The notes beneath the pieces were generated by a model. The model made no database searches, was not told where the DNA came from, and worked only from the letters and a program-made list of their open reading frames with translations. From Candidatus Hodarchaeota archaeon (GTDB lineage Archaea > Asgardarchaeota > Heimdallarchaeia > Hodarchaeales > YT1-039), in NCBI GenBank assembly GCA_016840025.1, contig JAEOTF010000092.1, forward strand, positions 1 to 26,460: a stretch of 26,460 nt of DNA, in the 5' to 3' direction. The position numbers and the translations under genes are program-made. Positions 1-7,441 of this stretch are shown piece by piece. Position 1 is the stretch's first letter; each line of letters begins with the position of its first letter.

Positions 1-3000
1 TAAGGTATCTCGTCTTTCAATAGTCCAACGCCCCACAATTGCCCCTACAAATATAAATGCGATCCCAAGGAGAGATTTATAGTACCAAAATTGCTCATCG
101 ATATCAAGAATCCCTAATAAATCCATGGTTAGAATATATGGAATACCAATCCCAATCAATATAATAGATACAAACCCTAAAATGACTAACGGTAAAATTA
201 ATACAAATTCATAAAATATTTGTCTTAGTGCTACTAATCCTCTGAATATTTCCTGTATAATTAGATGAAAGAAATTTTGAAGGAAATTCCAAATATTTCT
301 GCCTGTATTTATTAGCATACTATTTATAGGGTAGAAGAATGCCCCATATAATAACGCTCCTGCAATAAATAAAGACAATTGCCCCTCAGCTTCTTCAAAA
401 TTAATAATTCCCCAAATACCAAATCCAATCGCTATTACTGTGACTAACCCACGAACTACCCCTTTCCAATGAATGTAGATCCAGTGGACAACAGCAATTA
501 TCTGGTATTGCACCCAAAGTCCAAAGACTATTAGTTGAGACAGTATCCATTTACTAATACTAATTACTGTAGGATAATTGAAGCAAAGAATGAAGAGAAC
601 ACCAAAACTAACCAGGAGAGCTATTCCCCGCTCAGGATTTAGCGAATTCCCAATGAATGGAGCTATCAGGATTAAGCAAATACCTATTACAGATCCCAGT
701 ATCCGAATTATTCCCTTGTAATGTAATTGGATATACACCCAGGTCTTTTGAGCAGTTTTTTGCATGAACGAACCTGTCTTCTTTATTAATTTAATAAAAT
801 AAGTAATTAAAGCTTGAAATACTCTAATGATCAGTCTCCCAATGGTCACCAGAGTTAGTCCAAGCCACTTCCCAAATGCAATTCCAGTTTGGTAATTAAA
901 CCCTAGAATAGTGATAATACCTAAAATACTAAGAAGAGAAGTTCCCCACTCAGGATCTAATGAATCACCTACTATTAAAGCCATTAAAATAAGTCCAAGG
1001 CCGATTAATGAGCCTACTATTCTAATAGTTCCTCTACTATGTAGTTTGACATATGCCCAGGTCTTTTGTCCTGTATTTTTTGTGAATAAGAATAGCTGTT
1101 TACTTTCTTTTGGATTTGATATTAATAGGAGGCTTATACACACGAATAGAATAATAATTCCTTCAATAAAATCCGAAAGTAAAAGTCCTAGAGAAATCAT
1201 AAAAAGAATGAAAGCAAAGACATTCCCAGAAACTCGTAGGATTCGAATACGGTTTTCCCAAGTCCAAATACTCAAACTCTTCGTAGCCTGAATAACACTT
1301 TTCGTTAATTCTCTTGTCTCCTTCGGATTCGAGATTGCTAATAATGCAATGCCTGCGATTCCCCATAGTACTGCTGCCTCTACATTAACAAAAAGCATGA
1401 AAAAGGTAATTACAAATGAAATCACTGCTAGACCATTCCCTATTCTTCGAAGAATACGGTAACGGTTTTCCCACACTCTCTTACTGAAATCCTTAACAGC
1501 GCAGATAGTCCTCTCTATAGCAGTTTTCAATGCTTTTCTTAGCCATTTTCCAAAAGCTATTAGTGTAGGGTAGTTAAAAACGATTATAATAAAAAGACCT
1601 AATTCTGTTATGAAACGAAGTCCTCCTTTAGGAACTGGCTTACTTTTCAAAATGAATAGGTCAGCTATGATTATCACTATACCCAACAATGATCCTATAA
1701 CTCTGGTTATCCCCCATCGATGCAAATTGACGTATCGCCACGTTTTTTGAGTTGTCGTTTGAATGAATATTCCAGCATTGATTAACATTAGTTGAATCCT
1801 ACGAAAAATTCTAAGTAACGTTGGAGAATTGAATACTAATATTGATAGAAATCCTATGGTGAATAGAACAGAAAATCCTGTGCTAACTTGTGAAGAATTT
1901 ACCAGAGCTGCATTTTTAGGAATTATTACCTTATCTGAATGAATCCCAAATAGATGGAAGAAATCTGTTATAATAATTCCAATACCTAATAATGACCCCA
2001 CTACTCTGATAATCCCTTTATAATGTAATAAAATATAATCTCGGGTTCTTGAAGCCGTTCTTCGGGTAAATAGGATTAAATTCGTAATTAAAGCGAAAAT
2101 AGTGATTGCTACATGTTTCAATAACGAACCTAACCTCAGTCCAACATCAAATAAGGAAGGGTAATTTGAGACAGTCAGCCCAAAAGCTCCTAACCAGCCT
2201 AGCCAGGAATTCTGAGGGAATATGGAAGCTATTAAGATGAATCCAATACTAAGAATTGAACCTATGATTCTGAGAAATCCCCATCGATGCATTTTGATGT
2301 ATTGCCATGCTCTTTGAGCTGTAATCACGATAAATAAGGTTAATTGCCTTACTTTTTCTATTAATACATCTAACCATCCAAGTGAGAAAACTCCAACTCC
2401 AAGGACAATGAGTGTAAAACTCGATAGATTAAATCCAAGTAAAGAGACAGGAGTCTCTAAAAAGACAGCTATCAGGATTAGAGAAATTCCTACAATCATA
2501 AAACTCATTCTAACTATTATTTTTCGATTTATCCAATCAATAAAGAGTTCATCTAATCGACTAACTTCACCAAATCCTCCAACGAGTAAAAGTACAAGGA
2601 ATCCAAGTTCATCTAAGAGAGAATCAAAAGAATTAAAGAATGAAAGAGTGAGATCAAATTCCTCAAGAAAATGTATTAAGAGAGAGTTGGAGACCCCGAC
2701 TAATCCAAAAGCCAGAATATATCCCCCTAAGGTCGTTATTTTTTGTTGCTGTTGATTTTTATGTTTGAGTTGTAGAAGGAAGAATACTATTGTGATTAAA
2801 TATAGAAGATATCCACAAACTAATAAATAGAATGGTAAATTCCAGTCTTTAAGATTGGAATAACGTGTTTCAAGAAAACTTGTCAAAGGAATGGCAAGTA
2901 AAGATAGGCAGAAAACACCTACTAAAAATCTAATCTCACTAGTCCAAGTTAATGGTGATTCAGGAACTATAGATGGTTGATCATCCCTTTCAGATTTAAT

Positions 3001-3699
3001 TGAAGGTGTAACGGGAGTTAGTTTTACTCCTTCTTTGGTTTTTTCTACCACAGGTACAGTTTGATTTACTTTCTGGACCTGCGCTTTTTCACTAATGGAG
3101 GATATTTCCTGCGACAAATGAACAGGAATGGGTTTCTTATCTTCTGATTTAGGTTCTGTCAATAGTTTAGATCCACATCGATTGCAAAACACAGATTTTT
3201 TGTCCTGTCGTACGCCACAACTTGAGCATCTAAAATCATCTGGTTTCAATGTTGAGGATACATCCATAGCTTGAGTTAATTGTGTCTTTGCTCCTTTAAT
3301 GTGACATTCAGCACACAATTGTTCTCCAGGGCTAACAATAGTGCCGCAAACTCTACAATGTGATCTATCGGGGATATCTAAAGGCTGAAAAGGGGATTTA
3401 TCCCATTTAATTTCTAATTCGGGGATTAAAAATACATGATTCGTACAATAGTCTACCTGATCATATTTAAAATTTAAAATCTGATCATCTTTTGTTCTTA
3501 CAATAAATGCGGTAGTTCCATCATCTAGGACAATGCCTATGAAGTTACTTTCTTGATAAACGGGTAATCCTTTCTTTATCAGTCGTTTTACATTGATTTT
3601 AGTGCCACATCCTCCACAAAACTTCCCACGAATTTCTTTTCCGCATTTAGGACAGAATATCTTCCTTTGCACTGTTGTTCTCTTCTCCTCTCTCACCAT
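1..3699 (-). CDS. Giant zinc-ribbon plus tandem membrane-repeat protein (C-terminus beyond window)
   Basis: Partial gene: 1,233 codons are open from an ATG at 3699 to the left edge, with no in-frame stop when every triplet is checked. An in-frame TAG lies just before the ATG and GAGGT lies 10 nt upstream, so the start is well fixed. Three zinc ribbons are visible: C16/C19/C28/C31, C115/C118/C129/C132 and C158/C161/C172/C175. A soluble segment (about 34-93) separates the first two. A polar, charged linker (about 176-250) follows, then almost only membrane segments. From about residue 460 to 1160 a unit recurs about eight times: an aromatic W/Y, then YI-LH--G-IR--GS, two hydrophobic segments, and a closing FNYP or SNP motif. 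The ribbons are presumably cytosolic and may bind nucleic acid or protein; this is inference. I recognise no named family and cannot assign a function. Confidence 0.9.
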   Translation of the reverse strand, partial: MVREEKRTTVQRKIFCPKCGKEIRGKFCGGCGTKINVKRLIKKGLPVYQESNFIGIVLDDGTTAFIVRTKDDQILNFKYDQVDYCTNHVFLIPELEIKWDKSPFQPLDIPDRSHCRVCGTIVSPGEQLCAECHIKGAKTQLTQAMDVSSTLKPDDFRCSSCGVRQDKKSVFCNRCGSKLLTEPKSEDKKPIPVHLSQEISSISEKAQVQKVNQTVPVVEKTKEGVKLTPVTPSIKSERDDQPSIVPESPLTWTSEIRFLVGVFCLSLLAIPLTSFLETRYSNLKDWNLPFYLLVCGYLLYLITIVFFLLQLKHKNQQQQKITTLGGYILAFGLVGVSNSLLIHFLEEFDLTLSFFNSFDSLLDELGFLVLLLVGGFGEVSRLDELFIDWINRKIIVRMSFMIVGISLILIAVFLETPVSLLGFNLSSFTLIVLGVGVFSLGWLDVLIEKVRQLTLFIVITAQRAWQYIKMHRWGFLRIIGSILSIGFILIASIFPQNSWLGWLGAFGLTVSNYPSLFDVGLRLGSLLKHVAITIFALITNLILFTRRTASRTRDYILLHYKGIIRVVGSLLGIGIIITDFFHLFGIHSDKVIIPKNAALVNSSQVSTGFSVLFTIGFLSILVFNSPTLLRIFRRIQLMLINAGIFIQTTTQKTWRYVNLHRWGITRVIGSLLGIVIIIADLFILKSKPVPKGGLRFITELGLFIIIVFNYPTLIAFGKWLRKALKTAIERTICAVKDFSKRVWENRYRILRRIGNGLAVISFVITFFMLFVNVEAAVLWGIAGIALLAISNPKETRELTKSVIQATKSLSIWTWENRIRILRVSGNVFAFILFMISLGLLLSDFIEGIIILFVCISLLLISNPKESKQLFLFTKNTGQKTWAYVKLHSRGTIRIVGSLIGLGLILMALIVGDSLDPEWGTSLLSILGIITILGFNYQTGIAFGKWLGLTLVTIGRLIIRVFQALITYFIKLIKKTGSFMQKTAQKTWVYIQLHYKGIIRILGSVIGICLILIAPFIGNSLNPERGIALLVSFGVLFILCFNYPTVISISKWILSQLIVFGLWVQYQIIAVVHWIYIHWKGVVRGLVTVIAIGFGIWGIINFEEAEGQLSLFIAGALLYGAFFYPINSMLINTGRNIWNFLQNFFHLIIQEIFRGLVALRQIFYEFVLILPLVILGFVSIILIGIGIPYILTMDLLGILDIDEQFWYYKSLLGIAFIFVGAIVGRWTIERRDTL
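220..2320 (-). repeat. About eight diverged protein-level repeats inside the giant membrane protein
   Basis: Repeat starts, by the conserved aromatic or its equivalent, fall near residues 465, 553, 654, 743, 814, 881, 987 and 1073, so units are 67-106 residues long. Conserved parts are the YI-LH--G-IR--GS entry (units 1, 2, 3, 6 and 7 best), a long hydrophobic stretch, and an exit motif FNYPT / SNYPS / SNPKE, often followed by a basic amphipathic stretch such as FGKWL. Units 4 and 5 are short variants that share WENR-RIL at the start and SNPKE at the end. The repeats are diverged in DNA, so they are an old protein-level duplication and not a DNA satellite. Confidence 0.8.
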
Positions 3700-4157
3700 C
3701 TATTATTCGACCTCTTAATCATAAGCATCGTCCTTTTGCACTAGTCATGCAAATAATACATAATTGTGCAATATTTATAAACATCACCATTTAAGGAATT
3801 ATATAAAGCAGGTAGATTTTTTCCCACGCAAATAGCTTTGCATGGCAAACTATATCTAATATACGCATTTTTACTAAACTCGGTTGAATAGTAATATCTC
3901 ATCAATTAACCTTCTATCTCGTAAATGAATGACCTAACTAATACATTGGAATTTTTAACCTCTAATTTTCTTCTTTCCTAATAAATTTGAAATCTCGATG
4001 AACTATATTAATCTGATAATTTAAGGTAGATAATAGTTCGAGTTTTGAGAATATCTTCAATCTTAACCAGGCTTATAGGCAAGGATAAGTTTAGAAGAAA
4101 TCATTCTTCATTTCTCCTCTCTTCCCCTATAATCTCTTCTTTCTTAGATATTGCTCG
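3700..4157. other. Intergenic region with no supported gene
   Basis: Apart from the TATA-like elements near 3770-3810, I see no open frame with a plausible start and ribosome binding site, no RNA gene and no convincing hairpin here. The stretch is A/T-rich and ends at the stop of the interrupted small minus-strand ORF. Confidence 0.5.
3770..3810 (-). promoter_or_regulatory. Candidate TATA elements for the giant membrane gene
   Basis: Read on the minus strand, two archaeal TATA-like boxes lie upstream of the start at 3699: CTTTATATAA near 3810-3800 and TTTATAAATAT near 3781-3771. Either would place transcription start about 25 nt downstream and leave a 45-80 nt leader. The first is also A/T-box-like on the plus strand. 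Assigned by pattern only. Confidence 0.35.
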
Positions 4158-4379
4158 CTAGTGACTTTGTAGCAAAACTTTCTCACATGAATCCCTACCA
4201 TTGCCACTATAACAACAATACCCAACGGTAGTAACTGCAAACATTATGATAAGTAAAAATGCTATCAGTACTGGATTCATTATAGCAATCAGTATAAAAA
4301 TTATAATGATAACAAGAATAATAAGAGATATTAAGAGTTCTTTCTTCTCGATTAGTAGAGATTTTTCTTATTTATTCAT
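4158..4379 (-). pseudogene. Small one- or two-helix membrane ORF interrupted by a stop at codon 4
   Basis: On the minus strand an ATG at 4379 is preceded by GGAG about 10 nt upstream. It reads only three codons (Met-Asn-Lys) before TAA at 4370-4368. The same frame then stays open for 69 codons to TAG at 4160-4158. That part encodes a strongly hydrophobic stretch (ISLIILVIIIIFILIAI), a second hydrophobic segment (LIAFLLIIMFAVTTVGY) and a short Cys-containing polar tail. No ATG, GTG or TTG lies between the TAA and an internal ATG that would leave only 39 residues. The picture is a small membrane protein gene with a recent nonsense change, or a chance frame in A/T-rich DNA. It resembles no family I know. 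Confidence 0.35.
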
Positions 4380-4559
4380 TTATACTCTTCTCCGTTCTAT
4401 ACATTCTCTTGTTTAAATGAAAGATTATCTCAGGCTAGAAAATAACTCGAATTTTGAGGTTGTTCTTTAACCAACGATAAAATTTTCTAAAGAAATAATC
4501 ATACAGGTTTTTTCTTTCTACAAGTTTTTTAATACCAACTCCCAATCAGTTTTCATCCG

Positions 4560-5480
4560 ATGTCATCCAATAATCTCCATTTTTCTGAAGACAAGACACC
4601 CAAACGTATTAAAAAATCTCAGATTTTTGCACTCTTTGTTTTAATTACCGTTCTAATCCCTATTGTGGTTCCATATCTGCGACTTAAGACCAACGATACA
4701 GGCTATATCTCGTTCTCCCTAACTGATTGCGCTCCTTCCGCTATCTCTCTCTATTCGCCTGATAGTAATTTTCCTCATGAAATTTCTGTAGAGGTTAATG
4801 TCACATCTATCGATGGCGACATTCCTATGCTCAAATCTTATGACGCGCAGAATCAAGCCTATGATGAGCTTGAAATGCGAATTCCTGGTATTTACCGCCG
4901 CAATTTTACCACAACATTTCTTCATATTAAGATTAAACATGAAGGTTCTCTGGAAACGTTAATAAACGGTTCCTATAGATTTGTAGTTGATACTGCGACT
5001 AATTCGACCTCTCTTGATACCCTTGCATGGACTTCATTTACACTACGTAGTTGTGAAAGCCACAGTCTTATCCTTTTGTCTGATAGCGACTGGTTTCTTC
5101 ATAAGACCACCGTGTATCTCAACATTTCCGTCTTAACTACTGGGAGTCTGGAATTATGGTATGCAGCGTCTTTGGATACATCAGAAGGCTACACTATTAC
5201 TGCTCCTGGAAACTATTCCTACTCTATTACTAGTAACTATATTGTTTTTTCTGCTAATGCACATTACAAAGAGGCCACTATTTCATATATTGAAGGTACT
5301 TACCGCTTGGATGATCATGGGATCTCTGAAATGCAGCCTGATCTAAGTTACCTTGGGTATTTGGCTATCTTTTGGTATTTTTTTAGTATTCCATTCCTCT
5401 TTATCTATTTTTCAATTCAATTATTCCTTTTAATCCGTAAACTTCTCCCTAATCCCGAGAAATATGCAAAAAAGCTCTAG
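4560..5480 (+). CDS. Exported two-domain, two-helix membrane protein (hypothetical)
   Basis: 306 residues with a short basic N-terminus, a membrane helix at about 22-40, a large presumably external region (44-258) and a second helix at about 264-293 followed by a basic tail. This topology leaves both ends in the cytosol. The external part is beta-rich and appears to be an internal duplication. Residues 50-142 and 158-252 align in order: SFSLTDC with SFTLRSC, SPDSNF with SDSDWF, VNVT with LNIS, and NGSYRF with EGTYRL. Each copy has one Cys (57 and 165). Seven N-x-S/T sequons (N45, 80, 115, 136, 148, 188, 218) suggest N-glycosylation, in line with the glycan genes downstream. There is no ribosome binding site; the start follows TTTTCATCCG directly, so the message may be leaderless. 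I recognise no family and cannot assign a function. Confidence 0.8.
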   Translation: MSSNNLHFSEDKTPKRIKKSQIFALFVLITVLIPIVVPYLRLKTNDTGYISFSLTDCAPSAISLYSPDSNFPHEISVEVNVTSIDGDIPMLKSYDAQNQAYDELEMRIPGIYRRNFTTTFLHIKIKHEGSLETLINGSYRFVVDTATNSTSLDTLAWTSFTLRSCESHSLILLSDSDWFLHKTTVYLNISVLTTGSLELWYAASLDTSEGYTITAPGNYSYSITSNYIVFSANAHYKEATISYIEGTYRLDDHGISEMQPDLSYLGYLAIFWYFFSIPFLFIYFSIQLFLLIRKLLPNPEKYAKKL

Positions 5481-5635
5481 GGATGTGTGATCCAGAGAGA
5501 CTAATATCCATGTTCAATCTTTATCTTCTTTTCATGCATTCTTCAATCTAACTAGTTTGTCATTCAACTGAAGAAAAATTGCATTCGATCACAGGAGATG
5601 TTTTATTTTAAAACCCCTTCGACGATTAGTTTTGA

Positions 5636-6535
5636 TTAATCTTTTAGAAATGTCAGTACTTGTTCAGTTACCCAATCAGGTTTTACAATATGTAAATCAT
5701 GACCAGCGTCTGAAGTGATTGCGGTTCTAATATTAGGTGTGATATTTTTTAGATGCTGAATCGCTTTCTTTGCAGAATAAAGTACTTCATTTTCTCCAGT
5801 CAAGAAAAGGATAGGTATTTCTAAGTTCTGCCAATCATCATCAGTCAATACAGTTGGATTTACAAACTTCCTAGACTTAAAGCATTTCTTCGCTAGCATA
5901 GTCTCCATTATCATTTCATCAATGATCTTTTTAGTTTCTTCATTTTTTCTTACTGAATCGGCCATGAACCAATAGATGTAATTCTTAACCATAAACTGTA
6001 CAGGTATAATGGCGTAGAGAATGACCCGAATTAAAGCTCGTAATCTAATAGGTAAAGCAGTTGCTGGTGCAAGTAAAATCAACTTATTTAATCGTTCTGA
6101 ATGAGAAAGAGCATAGAGACTTGCTTGCCATCCTCCGTAGGAATAACCCATTAAATTGATATTGTCCAGATTTAGCTCAATAAATACTTCATCTAACCAT
6201 TTAGTAAAATCATCTGGTTTTTTTATCGGACGTGAATAGATACTACGACCAATATCATATATCTGATCTAAAGCGTAGATACAATAGTCTTTCGATAAAT
6301 TTTCGATTAGAGATATCCAATCAAGCGAAGTTACTGAATCACCTGGTAATAAGACTAATGAAGGACCATTCTTTGGACCACATACTCTTGTAAATGTTTG
6401 ACCAAAGGAAGTAGTTACATACATGGTTTCTGAGTCGACAGGCCATTCTTTTGCTCTTTCATCGTAATAGGTCAGAAACGCTTCTTTTGTTCTTTGGGAT
6501 TTAAAGGGGTGAAAATCTTGTTGATCTTGGGTCAT
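5636..6535 (-). CDS. Alpha/beta-fold hydrolase
   Basis: 299 residues, the usual size for a single-domain alpha/beta hydrolase. The nucleophile elbow is G-Y-S-Y-G-G with Ser132; an oxyanion-side LLPG motif sits at about 62-65. The acid is probably within TGENEVLY (E248 or E250), and the catalytic His is H279 in AGHDL. A cap-like insertion with hydrophobic helices (about 160-215) may form a lid or touch the membrane. The substrate cannot be told; such proteins include esterases, lipases and haloperoxidase-like enzymes. No signal peptide, so cytosolic. Transcribed away from the ferritin gene and convergent with the two-domain membrane protein gene. On the minus strand CTTTTAAATATA near 6592-6581 is a plausible TATA box about 50 nt before the ATG. 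Confidence 0.88.
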   Translation of the reverse strand: MTQDQQDFHPFKSQRTKEAFLTYYDERAKEWPVDSETMYVTTSFGQTFTRVCGPKNGPSLVLLPGDSVTSLDWISLIENLSKDYCIYALDQIYDIGRSIYSRPIKKPDDFTKWLDEVFIELNLDNINLMGYSYGGWQASLYALSHSERLNKLILLAPATALPIRLRALIRVILYAIIPVQFMVKNYIYWFMADSVRKNEETKKIIDEMIMETMLAKKCFKSRKFVNPTVLTDDDWQNLEIPILFLTGENEVLYSAKKAIQHLKNITPNIRTAITSDAGHDLHIVKPDWVTEQVLTFLKD

Positions 6536-6579
6536 AATCTGGACACTCTTAAGTAAAGACTAGTACACAGCAGATATGT

Positions 6580-6700
6580 ATATTTAAAAGCTTTAGGTTG
6601 AATTTTGAGAAATAAATCTTCTAAATCTTAACTAACTCAATGATAATGTATAATGCATTAATATTAATAGAATTGTTCATCTTTTACAATAGATATAAAT
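6580..6700. promoter_or_regulatory. Divergent promoter region between hydrolase and ferritin genes
   Basis: The intergenic region has a minus-strand TATA-like CTTTTAAATATA (about 6592-6581) facing the hydrolase and a plus-strand AGATATAAAT (about 6689-6698) about 75 nt before the ferritin ATG. No clear metal-regulator palindrome is visible. Assigned by pattern only. Confidence 0.35.
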
Positions 6701-6771
6701 TAAAACAGTATTCAAATCCTTTTTTTCAAAGATCCTTTTCAAGTTATGAAAACAGAAGGAGTTAGTAAATA

Positions 6772-7287
6772 ATGCTAAGTGAAAAGATTAATGCAGCATT
6801 AAATCAGCAAATACTTGAGGAATTCTATTCTGGTTACCTCTATTGGGCAATGTCAAACTGGTTCCTAGCAAATAATTGGTCTGGTTTTGCTCATTGGCTA
6901 CGTATACAGGTACAAGAAGAATATAATCATGCAGAGCGATTTTACAAATATCTCCATGAAGGTAATGGAGAAGTTGAACTATTAGCAGTCAAAAAGCCTC
7001 CAAAGGAATGGAAAAGCCCTCTTGATGCCTTTAAAGCTGCTTATGAACATGAACAATACATTACCGGTAAAATCAATGAACTTGTGGATTTAGCTACTGA
7101 AGAAAAAGACTATGCCACCCTAAGAGGCGCTTTAGACTGGTTTGTTGTGGAACAAATCGAAGAAGAGGATAAATTCCTAGAATTATATCAATCATTAGAA
7201 AGAATCGGAGATCATTTAGGAGCATTACACTATTTTGATAAAAAACTGGCTAAACGTAAAGAAGAAGGACCTCTTTTCTTTCCCTAA
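6772..7287 (+). CDS. ftn: Non-haem ferritin
   Basis: 171 residues, the normal length of bacterial/archaeal non-haem ferritin, which oxidises Fe(II) and stores the mineral inside a 24-subunit shell. Ferroxidase ligands are all present at the classical positions: E17, E50 and H53 (in QEEYNHAE), E94, and Q129/E132 in the E-Q-I-E-E-E stretch. Y24, usual beside the centre, is also present. There is no C-terminal extension or haem-binding Met, so this is ferritin and not bacterioferritin or Dps. AAGGAG ends 10 nt before the ATG, a strong ribosome binding site that fixes the start. The gene stands alone; a pyrimidine/T-rich tract follows the stop. It likely serves iron storage and protection from peroxide in the cytosol. 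Confidence 0.95.
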   Translation: MLSEKINAALNQQILEEFYSGYLYWAMSNWFLANNWSGFAHWLRIQVQEEYNHAERFYKYLHEGNGEVELLAVKKPPKEWKSPLDAFKAAYEHEQYITGKINELVDLATEEKDYATLRGALDWFVVEQIEEEDKFLELYQSLERIGDHLGALHYFDKKLAKRKEEGPLFFP

Positions 7288-7296
7288 ACGCTGAAC

Positions 7297-7329
7297 CCTT
7301 TTCTTTCTATCTTTTTCTATTATTTTTGA
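7297..7329 (+). terminator. T-rich archaeal-type terminator after ferritin
   Basis: Ten bases after the ferritin stop there is a run of T-rich blocks (CCCTTTTCTTTC, CTTTTTC, ATTTTTG) without a strong hairpin. Archaeal RNA polymerase commonly terminates on such oligo-T tracts. Assigned by composition only. Confidence 0.35.
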
Positions 7330-7351
7330 AGAATAATTTTTTTCAAGAGAG

Positions 7352-7384
7352 AGATCTTAAATTTAAATATAAAAATATAAAATT
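7352..7384 (+). promoter_or_regulatory. Candidate TATA region of the RuBisCO gene
   Basis: A purine-rich GAGAGAGATC is followed by TTAAATTTAAATATAAAAATATAAAA, about 60-80 nt before the RuBisCO ATG. It could act as BRE plus TATA box with a leader of about 35-50 nt. The whole region is A/T-rich, so the exact box is uncertain. Confidence 0.35.
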
Positions 7385-7441
7385 TCAAGATTATTATAAT
7401 TAAATTAAAATTTCATATATTTTCATCCGGTGGGTAAAATT

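Noticed and set aside
911..1291. Plus-strand ORF of 126 codons
   Set aside because: It lies opposite the giant minus-strand membrane gene, is rich in Ile/Pro/Arg as expected for antisense of hydrophobic coding DNA, and has no ribosome binding site.
2408..2755. Plus-strand ORF of 115 codons, Ser/Arg/Lys-rich
   Set aside because: Antisense shadow of the same giant gene; the minus-strand frame carries clear domain structure through this part.
3960..4480. Two similar CTCGAATTTTGAG / TTCGAGTTTTGAG stretches in the gap upstream of 4560
   Set aside because: Short and imperfect, with different surroundings; not enough to call an operator or a repeat family.
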